Assembly (NCBI GenBank): GCA_949127685.1
Contig: CASBPW010000005.1
Location: 1 to 5,649 of the forward strand
Direction: 5' to 3'
DNA length: 5,649 nt
DNA from: Candidatus Sivonenia alaskensis PMM_0068
Lineage (GTDB): Bacteria > Cyanobacteriota > Cyanobacteriia > Gloeobacterales > PMM-0068
Shown here: positions 1 to 5,649 of the stretch, in pieces
Layout: each line of letters starts with the position of its first letter
How positions within the stretch are numbered: position 1 is the first letter of the stretch
Notes under the pieces: generated by a model
Database searches by the model: none
What the model was told of the DNA's origin: nothing
What the model saw: only the letters and a program-made list of their open reading frames with translations
Translations under genes and position numbers: made by a program

Positions 1-1452
1 CTCCTTAATCTCTCCATCGCGTCCAAAGAAAAACTTGTGGTCTTTTTCGGTGAGGGATGACAGCCCGCGAAAGGGACATTCAGCCTTATAGGGTGGGGGC
101 TCTTTCCCCAAGGCCGCCAGGGCATCGAAGCTGATGTCGAGCACTTCATTACAGAGGCTGTTGAGCTCCTCTAGCGCCTGTATTCGCTCTTGGAGGGCTG
201 GGGTTGCCTCGGCTCCCTCTGTATTTTCCAGGATCTCTACCTGTCGCTCAAACCGCTCCCAAAGAAGTACTGCATTCGGGGCCCGCTCTTGGAGCAGGGG
301 TCGAAGCTGCTGAAGGCCAAACTCGATTTCCCCGTCGGTCAGCCCCCGCTCTTGGAGACGATCGCTAAAGAGGGGTCGCCCACCCAGACGGCTAAACAGG
401 GCAGGAACCGTCGCGTCTTCTCGGTCGCCCAATCCGGCAGTGGCTTCCTGCAGGGCCAAGTCTACTGCTCCCGATACTCTCAGGCGCTGATAAAAGTTCT
501 GTCCCAGGGCTAGGGCTGTCTGGACACTCACCTTACGGGTCATCGCTACCACAGCGGGCATGCCCCACTCTCGTACCAATCGCTGTGCTAATCCACCTAA
601 GGCATCTTCTGCTTCTGGTTCAGCACTCTCACAAGTGCAGAGAAAGAGAAAGTGCGGTAATCCCCGCTCACCCCCTATGTCCTTCAGAGCCCCCAGTAAA
701 TTTTTCCCGAGCAAAAGCTCGGCTTGATTATCTTCTTTCGCCCAGTAGAGTGCGGTCTCTCCATCCGATAGCACCCTGCCATGACAGATAAAATGGAGCA
801 TGGTATAAGGCTTTTTCGCGTTCGTCAGGTGCTCACAGAGATTTTTGAGTGTGGGTGCACCGATCGCCCCTTCAATATCGTTGGCCAGGATTGAACAAGG
901 AATTTCACCCAAGGCCCCCTGCACGCTGGATACTGCAGCCTCGACATCGAAGGGATCCAGCTGATACTTTCCTAGATTAGAGGGACTGGCTACGAGTACC
1001 AGAGCCCTCAAGTCACGTCTCCCAATCGGGGGAAAACGTCGGTCGATAATGGTGGGGATATAGAGCGAAAAAGGTAAGCGCTGGTCACGGGCTAAATGAT
1101 TCCAATTCCCACTACTATCAATGGGAGCACATAGTCTTTCCCAATGTAGGGTTCTCAATTTGTCGTTGGTTTCGAGCGAGAGCAAAATTCGCAAATGATC
1201 CTGACTCTTGCTGAGGGCGCGGACAAAAGTACGCTCCACATCATCCCGAAATAAGGCCTTGCCCAAGTGGATGCCGTATTCCTTGGCATTTTCTTTGAGT
1301 TCTGTCAGTTCTTGAAAGTCCTCTTCACTGAGCTGAAATCTCCCTTCTGTGTGGGTGGTCAATCCGTCCGGTTGCTTCATTCTGGCGACCACGGGCCAGC
1401 TATTATCGCCATATGGGCGCTGGATGGTAATCTCGAACTCATAGCTGTTCAT
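1..1452 (-). CDS. CHAT-domain caspase-like protease fused to nSTAND NTPase, C-terminus outside the window (partial)
   Basis: The frame is open from the ATG at 1452 to base 1, giving 484 residues with no stop, so the gene continues past the window edge. Residues about 145-365 form a CHAT domain: a strand R-A-L-V-L-V-A-S-P (149-157), His224 in H-F-I-C-H-G, and Cys274 in F-L-C-T-C-E-S-A. These are the expected caspase-type dyad. Residues 1-140 are an N-terminal region of unassigned fold. Residues 365-450 form a Leu/Gln/Glu-rich helical linker with three L-Q-E-R motifs. C-P-F-R-G-L-S-S-L (459-467) and F-F-F-G-R-D-G-E-I (474-482) are the classic entry into an nSTAND NTPase; its Walker A loop should lie just beyond base 1. 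WD40, TPR or another sensor repeat commonly follows in this class, but cannot be seen here. Likely role: NTP-gated protease that responds to a trigger. The start overlaps the preceding stop as ATGA. Confidence 0.9.
   Translation of the reverse strand, partial: MNSYEFEITIQRPYGDNSWPVVARMKQPDGLTTHTEGRFQLSEEDFQELTELKENAKEYGIHLGKALFRDDVERTFVRALSKSQDHLRILLSLETNDKLRTLHWERLCAPIDSSGNWNHLARDQRLPFSLYIPTIIDRRFPPIGRRDLRALVLVASPSNLGKYQLDPFDVEAAVSSVQGALGEIPCSILANDIEGAIGAPTLKNLCEHLTNAKKPYTMLHFICHGRVLSDGETALYWAKEDNQAELLLGKNLLGALKDIGGERGLPHFLFLCTCESAEPEAEDALGGLAQRLVREWGMPAVVAMTRKVSVQTALALGQNFYQRLRVSGAVDLALQEATAGLGDREDATVPALFSRLGGRPLFSDRLQERGLTDGEIEFGLQQLRPLLQERAPNAVLLWERFERQVEILENTEGAEATPALQERIQALEELNSLCNEVLDISFDALAALGKEPPPYKAECPFRGLSSLTEKDHKFFFGRDGEIKE
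185..357 (-). repeat. three in-frame copies of an 11-base unit coding for L-Q-E-R
   Basis: CTCCAAGAGCG occurs identically at 357-347, 294-284 and 195-185 on the minus strand, at steps of 63 and 99 bases, both multiples of three. All three copies encode L-Q-E-R in the helical linker between the CHAT and nSTAND domains (residues 366-369, 387-390 and 420-423). Codon use is the same in each copy, which hints at a short internal duplication or gene-conversion history and not only a conserved protein motif. Confidence 0.6.
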
Positions 1453-2255
1453 TGATCTCGTCCTGCGCTTGATTGCCTCAGTCGCTGATGGATAAATTTC
1501 CAGGTGGCCGGAAGCGCTAAAATAACGCCGTGAGGCAGGGCCAGCAGAACGGATAACTTAAGGGCGGCCTGAACGGCCATGCTAAACGTTTGAAACACTG
1601 TGTTCCGAGAGCCTAAGGCTAGAGCCAAAGTGCGCTGATGGAGGGCTACCTGTGCAGCATTCACTCCTTCCTTCCAGACGCTATTCACATCGCCTGTGAA
1701 GCTAACCACAGTCTGGGCAATGGTTCGACCTTGGATTTGGGTCTCGATCCTGGCATCGTTGGCCGTGATACCCCGCAATCCCTCAGCAAAAGAATGAAAT
1801 GGCTCAAAGGCCCTAACCATCTCTTCGCCTAAGCCAAAACACTCTGGCTGTCCCCTGTTCTGGAGTGCGGCCAAGGAGGTCAGTAACTCTTGCTCTAGCG
1901 GTGCTAGCCCCTGGCCCTCGGATACGTCAAAAGTTAGGCCCGCTTTCACTCCAGAATCCGTAGGGGGAATCAGCAGATTAATCCGGTCTAGGACTGTACC
2001 CAGCTCGTTTTGGGAGCCAACTAGCCTCGCCTCGCTGTTGGACAGAAGGGCCGTCGCCTTCCCTAGGTCATCAGGGAAGTTGGCTCTCCATAGTGGAGCC
2101 TCCACAGCGGCTTCCGAATCCAGCGCAAAGGCAACAGCAGCCTCTGAGGGGCTCGGGTTCGTGATCCATAAGCCGATCAGATTGGGTGCCGTTTCCGCTA
2201 GGGTTGCATCGAAGAGTTCAAAGACGGGTGTATGTTCGGTCCAAGCCATGGTCAC
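1449..2255 (-). CDS. protein of unknown function with hydrophobic C-terminal segment
   Basis: A 268-residue protein that I do not recognise. No enzyme motif, signal peptide or nucleotide-binding loop is visible. Residues 1-115 look like a mixed alpha/beta region, with an acidic, Ala-rich patch at 38-52. Residues 117-215 are mostly helical and polar. Residues about 229-255 are strongly hydrophobic with two prolines (L-L-A-L-P-H-G-V-I-L-A-L-P) and are followed by a basic tail (K-F-I-H-Q-R-L-R), which would suit a membrane-inserting or buried amphipathic helix. The start is GTG at 2255, giving a GTGA overlap with the peptidase stop, or ATG at 2249; AAGG lies 4 or 10 bases upstream respectively. 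Its position between a C25-like peptidase and a CHAT protease makes it a candidate substrate, adaptor or membrane effector. That is inference from context only. The frame itself is very secure because it is coupled at both ends. Confidence 0.85.
   Translation of the reverse strand: MTMAWTEHTPVFELFDATLAETAPNLIGLWITNPSPSEAAVAFALDSEAAVEAPLWRANFPDDLGKATALLSNSEARLVGSQNELGTVLDRINLLIPPTDSGVKAGLTFDVSEGQGLAPLEQELLTSLAALQNRGQPECFGLGEEMVRAFEPFHSFAEGLRGITANDARIETQIQGRTIAQTVVSFTGDVNSVWKEGVNAAQVALHQRTLALALGSRNTVFQTFSMAVQAALKLSVLLALPHGVILALPATWKFIHQRLRQSSAGRDQ
1461..1464 (-). promoter_or_regulatory. ribosome binding site of the CHAT-nSTAND gene
   Basis: AGGA on the minus strand lies eight bases before the ATG at 1452, within the end of the preceding gene. 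With the ATGA stop-start overlap this supports the chosen start and coupled translation. Confidence 0.65.
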
Positions 2256-4207
2256 AGCACCTTCAACGCGCTGAGTAGATGGGTTGCCGCTGAGACCATA
2301 ACCTGGAGCAATTCAGCGCGATGGGCTTGCGCTTGTGCGACCGTATCCTGGTGGATCTTCCACAGCGCTTCATCAATCTCACCCTCCTTTTCCGGAACAC
2401 ACACTAAAGTGTCTCCATCGAGGTTAATACGGGTCAAGGCCCGGAGTTTGGCGGTCCCTTCAAACTTTCCAGAAGTAAGGTTATAGGTTACTCCGGTTAG
2501 GTTATCACTAGCGTAGGTTGATACTTCCAAACTGGAAGTATCTGCGGCAGCCTGCTGTAGGGTTGTGCTCAATTGGTCGGAGAACTGCTGTAGCGCCTGG
2601 GTCAATCGGCTCTGGGCCTGCTTCAGGCCAGATATATCAAGTGCATCGAGCAAGCCGTAGTTAACGGGCGTGGCCTCTGTTGTTGTTGCGGCGACCTCCT
2701 CTGTTGTAGACGAGGGGGGCTCTGGGGTGGGCATTGGCTGAAAAGTAACGGTTTCCAAGGTTGGCCGATGGACCGCTTGCTCCTCTCCTACAATCAACCG
2801 TACTGCTGGGTCGCCAATAATCGCATAGCTACGGGCATCATTGTTAGCTGTCCACAGACCAGCCAAATTCGCATCATCTACCACCGCACCAAACTTGATC
2901 TCTTCGAGTTCAGTCGTGAGGTCAGAGGAAAGTTCAGCATAACGCTCGTTAAAAAATTCGACCGCAGACCCGACGGGATGACCTTCCATCAAACGTTTCA
3001 GGGTGCTCTGAAAAACCGCCAACTGCCTTCCAGTCCGGCCCCAGACAAAAGAACAACCCCAAGCCCGCTCCACATGCCCGACTACCGCTAGGGCTCCTCC
3101 CTTGGGGTGGCTGAGGAGGCGCCGGGGCAGGCTAGCCACAAAAGCATGGGGAGCAATGGCGGTCCGTTTCTCCGGGAATTGGTGGGCAAAGTCATCCATT
3201 TGCGGCGTGCCAGCGCCATAGCAGGCAAAGTGAAAAGCGATCAGTCCAAGTAAGTGCGCCTCGGTACCGACATCATCCGCACAGAAGTAAAATTCTTCTG
3301 GAATCGCTTGCCGCCACTGCAGTGGACCGGGCCAATCCTGGCAGAGCAGGGCTCCTTGGTGGGCAAGTTGCCGGGCATCTCCATTCGGGAAGCCCATGCC
3401 ATGACTAGCCGTAAAAAGCAGCCCTGGGGTTTCGGAGCCTCCGAGCAGTTGGCCCAATCGTGCCTTGGTCGCTTCGTCTCTCAGGAGGGTCTGCACCGCC
3501 CACTGTGGTTGGTCTTGGGCTATCCATTCCGCTAAGGGCTTAATCAATTGGTCAGCACTGAGTTGCGTCGCTTGGTCTCCACTGTTGCGCACACCGAAGA
3601 AGCTAGCGCGACGAGGCAGGGAAAGCTTGCCCGATTCAGCCTCTACGACACTGCGAGCATACTGCGCATACTCCTCTGGGGTATCAAAATAAATGCGCCC
3701 CACGGCATACTGCACATCGAGTTGGTACTGAAAGCGAAAAGGAATGGTTTCTGGATCCCCGACCAGGAGCAAGTAGTAGGGCATTTTGTCAGGGTCAGCC
3801 GGTCCCGGACCGACTCCATGACGGGCCAGAAACTTATTTTTCGACTCACCCGGACGATAGGCTCTAGGACCGACATACTCCTGATAGTAGTGCTCGTGCT
3901 CCTGGGTCGCCTGCTTCTTGCGATGCTCCAATAGTTCGCTGAGTGCTTCTTTGATAGAAGGGTCTGCATCATGAGCGAAAATCACGCCCCAGCCGGTTTC
4001 TTCTAATTTCTTAGGGTCACGGCCTTCCACCAAACCAAAGGAACTTTGCGCACTGTTGACACGGGCTTGAAGCTCACTGAGATGGGCCGGATCAAAGGTT
4101 TCGCCTTGGGCAATTTTAGAAACCTCCTCCGGCGTAAGCGGGGGCATAAGGTAGGAACCCGTCGCCCCGTCGATTCCATTGAAAACTAGCTTTTCTGCAC
4201 TCACCAA
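2252..4207 (-). CDS. C25-like (gingipain-type) caspase-fold cysteine peptidase with C-terminal helical tail
   Basis: A 651-residue protein. Residues 1-130 form an N-terminal part with N-G-I-D-G-A-T-G and a helical charged region. Y-L-L-L-V-G-D-P-E-T-I-P (145-156) is the strand and loop characteristic of C25-type peptidases. The clan CD dyad is visible as His269 in T-A-S-H-G-M-G-F and Cys329 in F-A-C-Y-G-A-G-T-P. G-H-V-E-R-A-W-G-C-S-F (377-387) and I-G-D-P-A-V-R-L (464-471) close the peptidase domain. A Pro/Thr/Glu-rich linker (about 481-515) leads to a coiled-coil-like stretch (520-555) and a compact tail (556-651) ending in a hydrophobic helix. Unlike secreted gingipains it has no signal peptide. 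The start is TTG at 4207 (AGGAG five bases upstream) or GTG at 4204 (eight bases); GTG is at least as likely. Its stop overlaps the next start. Peptidase class is well supported; cleavage specificity is unknown. Confidence 0.85.
   Translation of the reverse strand: MVSAEKLVFNGIDGATGSYLMPPLTPEEVSKIAQGETFDPAHLSELQARVNSAQSSFGLVEGRDPKKLEETGWGVIFAHDADPSIKEALSELLEHRKKQATQEHEHYYQEYVGPRAYRPGESKNKFLARHGVGPGPADPDKMPYYLLLVGDPETIPFRFQYQLDVQYAVGRIYFDTPEEYAQYARSVVEAESGKLSLPRRASFFGVRNSGDQATQLSADQLIKPLAEWIAQDQPQWAVQTLLRDEATKARLGQLLGGSETPGLLFTASHGMGFPNGDARQLAHQGALLCQDWPGPLQWRQAIPEEFYFCADDVGTEAHLLGLIAFHFACYGAGTPQMDDFAHQFPEKRTAIAPHAFVASLPRRLLSHPKGGALAVVGHVERAWGCSFVWGRTGRQLAVFQSTLKRLMEGHPVGSAVEFFNERYAELSSDLTTELEEIKFGAVVDDANLAGLWTANNDARSYAIIGDPAVRLIVGEEQAVHRPTLETVTFQPMPTPEPPSSTTEEVAATTTEATPVNYGLLDALDISGLKQAQSRLTQALQQFSDQLSTTLQQAAADTSSLEVSTYASDNLTGVTYNLTSGKFEGTAKLRALTRINLDGDTLVCVPEKEGEIDEALWKIHQDTVAQAQAHRAELLQVMVSAATHLLSALKVL
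2258..2263 (-). promoter_or_regulatory. ribosome binding site of the 268-residue unknown protein gene
   Basis: AAGGTG on the minus strand lies inside the last codons of the peptidase gene. Its AAGG core is four bases from the overlapping GTG at 2255 and ten from the ATG at 2249, so it does not decide between the two starts. The short distance to the upstream stop supports translational coupling with either. Confidence 0.55.
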
Positions 4208-4212
4208 GAGTT

Positions 4213-4217
4213 CTCCT
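4213..4217 (-). promoter_or_regulatory. ribosome binding site of the C25-like peptidase gene
   Basis: AGGAG on the minus strand sits five bases before TTG (4207-4205) and eight before GTG (4204-4202). No ATG is available until residue 21, so the gene must use a non-ATG start if this site is used. The eight-base spacing slightly favours GTG, which would shorten the protein by one residue. The same AGGAG is complementary to CTCCT at the end of the upstream gene (4245-4241), giving a weak five-pair helix that ribosomes ending on the hydrolase gene would open. Confidence 0.7.
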
Positions 4218-4237
4218 AGAGCGAATGGGGGTTTAGG

Positions 4238-5560
4238 TTAAGGAGTAAGGGCTGCTGACCACATGGCATGAGCGACTTCCGGTTTGGCAATGTCGCTGTG
4301 GGCACCGGACAGAGGTCCACTACTCATGTCGCAAATGAACTCGCTACTTTCCAGGTTGTAAATTTTGCCCGCTTCAAACGAGTAGGAGGCATTCAGAGGA
4401 AGCATCTTCAGGTCTACAATTTCCTGTCCCAGTCCACGGATACCAAAGCTTCCTATGCCACCATACTTAGGCAATTCGCCGGGGCCAAAGTTTACATCAC
4501 TGAGGACGATTCCAGCCCCAAGGGGATACATCTTACCCACGGCGTTATCGAACTCAGATTGGGTCGTCACAATTGGACCCGTGACTTTGTGGTCAGCGAC
4601 GACGGAGTGAAAGTAACCGGCCCGACCGGGGGCCACCGGAATATCTGAGGAGTATGACCACAGCGATAGCGCTCCTTGCATCAAAACCAAAGAATGAACG
4701 GGTCGAAGCAGGGTGCCGTGGTCATGGGGACCGGCGAGAGAGGCTGAGACCACGATACATCCGAAACTATGGCCGATCAGGTGGAATCGCACCGTCGAGG
4801 CTGCGGCCTCTTGGAGTTTTTGCAACAACTGGTGGCCGCTGCTTTCACCGAATTGACGCGCAAAGCCTTTCATTTTCCAGAAAGATAGGGTGCGCAGCGG
4901 AGCCAACAATCCACTGAAACTTAAACTCCCATAATTGACGGGTTCGGCAGCAGCAGCTTGAAAGATACTTTCTGGGTCAAACTTTTCGCGGTCGCTCTCT
5001 GGCGCAGCGCCCTCCCCTTCACTGCCTAACGAAGCTTCCTGGTTCAATACCTCATAGGCTTGGCGTACTTCGTCGGGTAATGCGCTGGGAGCCATATCTT
5101 CCATGGCCGCGTTGAAAATAGTTTGCAAGGCCTCCCTCGCTGCAGGGGTATCCGCGATGCGCTCGGCATACTGAGCAATTAACTCTTCTAGGGGAGAAGG
5201 GGCAGTTGGATCAAAGGAGACTGCACCCCCTCCCAGTTCTTCATCTCCCCAAGGTTTACTGGGCCAATGCAGGCCAATCAGTAGAGGGCGAAAGCCTGGT
5301 CGCGCCTGTTTGATTCGTTCAAGGTCAGCCTGATTGGCGGCCATGGCCCCAATCCAGTTGTTGTACTGATGGCGTGCTGCCGGAATGTCCCCCATCCATC
5401 CGTGGCTCATCAAGAAGACATCGGTGATAGGCTCACTGGATAAAACATTCAAGAGCTGTTGACTCAACAGCACGCCAGACTCCTCCCGTTCGTTGCCATC
5501 CGCATCAAAGGCGATTAGATAGTAATCCAACGAAGTTCTGGGGACTGTTTCAAGGGGCAT
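4238..5560 (-). CDS. alpha/beta-hydrolase with GHSFG serine nucleophile, first gene of the operon
   Basis: A 440-residue protein, with no signal peptide or obvious membrane helix, so probably cytoplasmic. Motifs seen: a hydrophobic strand followed by S-H-G-W (residues 52-55), typical of an oxyanion-hole loop; L-I-G-H-S-F-G (261-267), the nucleophile elbow with Ser265; D338 in a T-Q-S-E-F-D-N-A-V-G stretch, a candidate catalytic acid; and H421 in G-A-H-S-D-I near the C-terminus, the likely catalytic histidine. The triad is therefore probably complete. Residues about 105-240 form a long, partly acidic insertion before the elbow that may act as a lid or binding region. The ATG start is well supported by AAGGAG six bases upstream. 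The substrate cannot be told; lipase, esterase or thioesterase activity are all possible. As first gene of a protease/nSTAND operon it is a candidate effector. Fold call is strong; role is inferred. Confidence 0.85.
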   Translation of the reverse strand: MPLETVPRTSLDYYLIAFDADGNEREESGVLLSQQLLNVLSSEPITDVFLMSHGWMGDIPAARHQYNNWIGAMAANQADLERIKQARPGFRPLLIGLHWPSKPWGDEELGGGAVSFDPTAPSPLEELIAQYAERIADTPAAREALQTIFNAAMEDMAPSALPDEVRQAYEVLNQEASLGSEGEGAAPESDREKFDPESIFQAAAAEPVNYGSLSFSGLLAPLRTLSFWKMKGFARQFGESSGHQLLQKLQEAAASTVRFHLIGHSFGCIVVSASLAGPHDHGTLLRPVHSLVLMQGALSLWSYSSDIPVAPGRAGYFHSVVADHKVTGPIVTTQSEFDNAVGKMYPLGAGIVLSDVNFGPGELPKYGGIGSFGIRGLGQEIVDLKMLPLNASYSFEAGKIYNLESSEFICDMSSGPLSGAHSDIAKPEVAHAMWSAALTP

Positions 5561-5649
5561 GTGTAACTCCTTCCTCGACTTTGGCCAATGGTTATTCTTG
5601 ATTCGTTAAGAGTTTGGTGCCTAACAGCTCCTATGATCCCATATTGAGA
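5561..5649 (-). other. upstream region of the operon, no clear promoter
   Basis: These 89 bases hold the leader of the first gene. Apart from the ribosome binding site I see an eight-base palindrome TTGGCCAA at 5581-5588 and an A/T-richer stretch around 5590-5615, but no pair of -35 and -10 boxes with good spacing. The promoter may lie beyond the window, or the operon may begin with further genes upstream. One minus-strand frame stays open from the window edge into the hydrolase gene, so the tail of an upstream gene cannot be excluded. Confidence 0.4.
5567..5572 (-). promoter_or_regulatory. ribosome binding site of the alpha/beta-hydrolase gene
   Basis: AAGGAG on the minus strand lies six bases before the ATG at 5560. 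It is the strongest Shine-Dalgarno sequence in the window and fixes the start of the first gene of the operon. Confidence 0.85.

Noticed and set aside
190..513. Plus-strand open frame of 107 codons
   Set aside because: It lies opposite the CHAT-nSTAND coding frame, has no ribosome binding site of note and its translation shows no domain-like pattern.
359..866. CGATCG sites at 359-364 and 861-866 as cyanobacterial HIP1 signals
   Set aside because: Neither extends to the full GCGATCGC octamer, and two hexamers are about what chance gives in this length.
1449..2255. Orphan protein as a bacterial gasdermin
   Set aside because: Length and protease context are similar, but I do not recognise gasdermin sequence features and the hydrophobic segment is at the C-terminus; kept only as an analogy.
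2663..2767. Triplet-like GTT/CTC-rich stretch as a DNA repeat
   Set aside because: It encodes the Pro/Thr/Glu-rich linker of the peptidase and has no regular unit; it is explained by protein composition.
3548..3934. Plus-strand open frame of 128 codons, with other overlapping frames at 2768-3091 and 3254-3692
   Set aside because: All are antisense to the C25-like peptidase domain whose motifs are intact; the translations look like random composition.
3643..3972. Minus-strand open frame of 109 codons in another phase
   Set aside because: It is nested inside the peptidase gene in a different frame, and the peptidase frame carries the conserved L-V-G-D-P motif across the same bases.
4208..4237. 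Terminator or promoter in the 30-base gap between the hydrolase and peptidase genes
   Set aside because: No G/C-rich hairpin with a T run and no room for a promoter; the gap mainly carries the ribosome binding site.
4268..4917. Plus-strand open frames of 126 and 87 codons
   Set aside because: They are antisense to the hydrolase region that holds the G-H-S-F-G and H-S-D-I motifs.
5581..5588. TTGGCCAA palindrome as an operator
   Set aside because: Eight bases, single copy and no promoter identified beside it; too little to call a regulator site.

Overview
The window is wholly occupied by one tightly packed operon read on the minus strand, with a short stretch upstream of its first gene. In order of transcription it encodes: (1) a 440-residue alpha/beta-hydrolase with a G-H-S-F-G nucleophile elbow (5560-4238); (2) a 651-residue clan CD cysteine peptidase resembling the C25 (gingipain) family, with a His/Cys dyad and an extra C-terminal helical tail (4207-2252); (3) a 268-residue protein of no recognised family with a hydrophobic C-terminal segment (2255-1449); and (4) the first 484 residues of a CHAT-domain caspase-like protease that runs into the opening motif of an nSTAND NTPase before the window ends (1452-1, truncated).

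The junctions are a 30-base gap, then a GTGA and an ATGA overlap of four bases each. Every gene has a purine-rich ribosome binding site, so the four products are probably made together by translational coupling. There is no space for an internal promoter or terminator. No RNA gene, insertion sequence, CRISPR array or att-like repeat was seen, and the plus-strand reading frames are shadows.

The picture is of an intracellular, NTP-switch-controlled protease system. The CHAT-nSTAND protein is the likely sensor and protease. The C25-like peptidase (no signal peptide) is a second caspase-fold enzyme, the hydrolase a possible lipid or ester-attacking effector, and the unknown protein a candidate substrate, adaptor or membrane effector. 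CHAT-nSTAND, caspase-like and alpha/beta-hydrolase genes are known to cluster in predicted conflict or regulated-cell-death loci of bacteria with large genomes and complex life styles. This exact four-gene arrangement is not one I can assign to a named system, and the joint function is inference.

The organism cannot be fixed. Protein style and moderate G+C (sampled lines range from about 45 to 65 percent) fit a large-genome cyanobacterium, but the cyanobacterial HIP1 octamer GCGATCGC is absent, so this is only a leaning.
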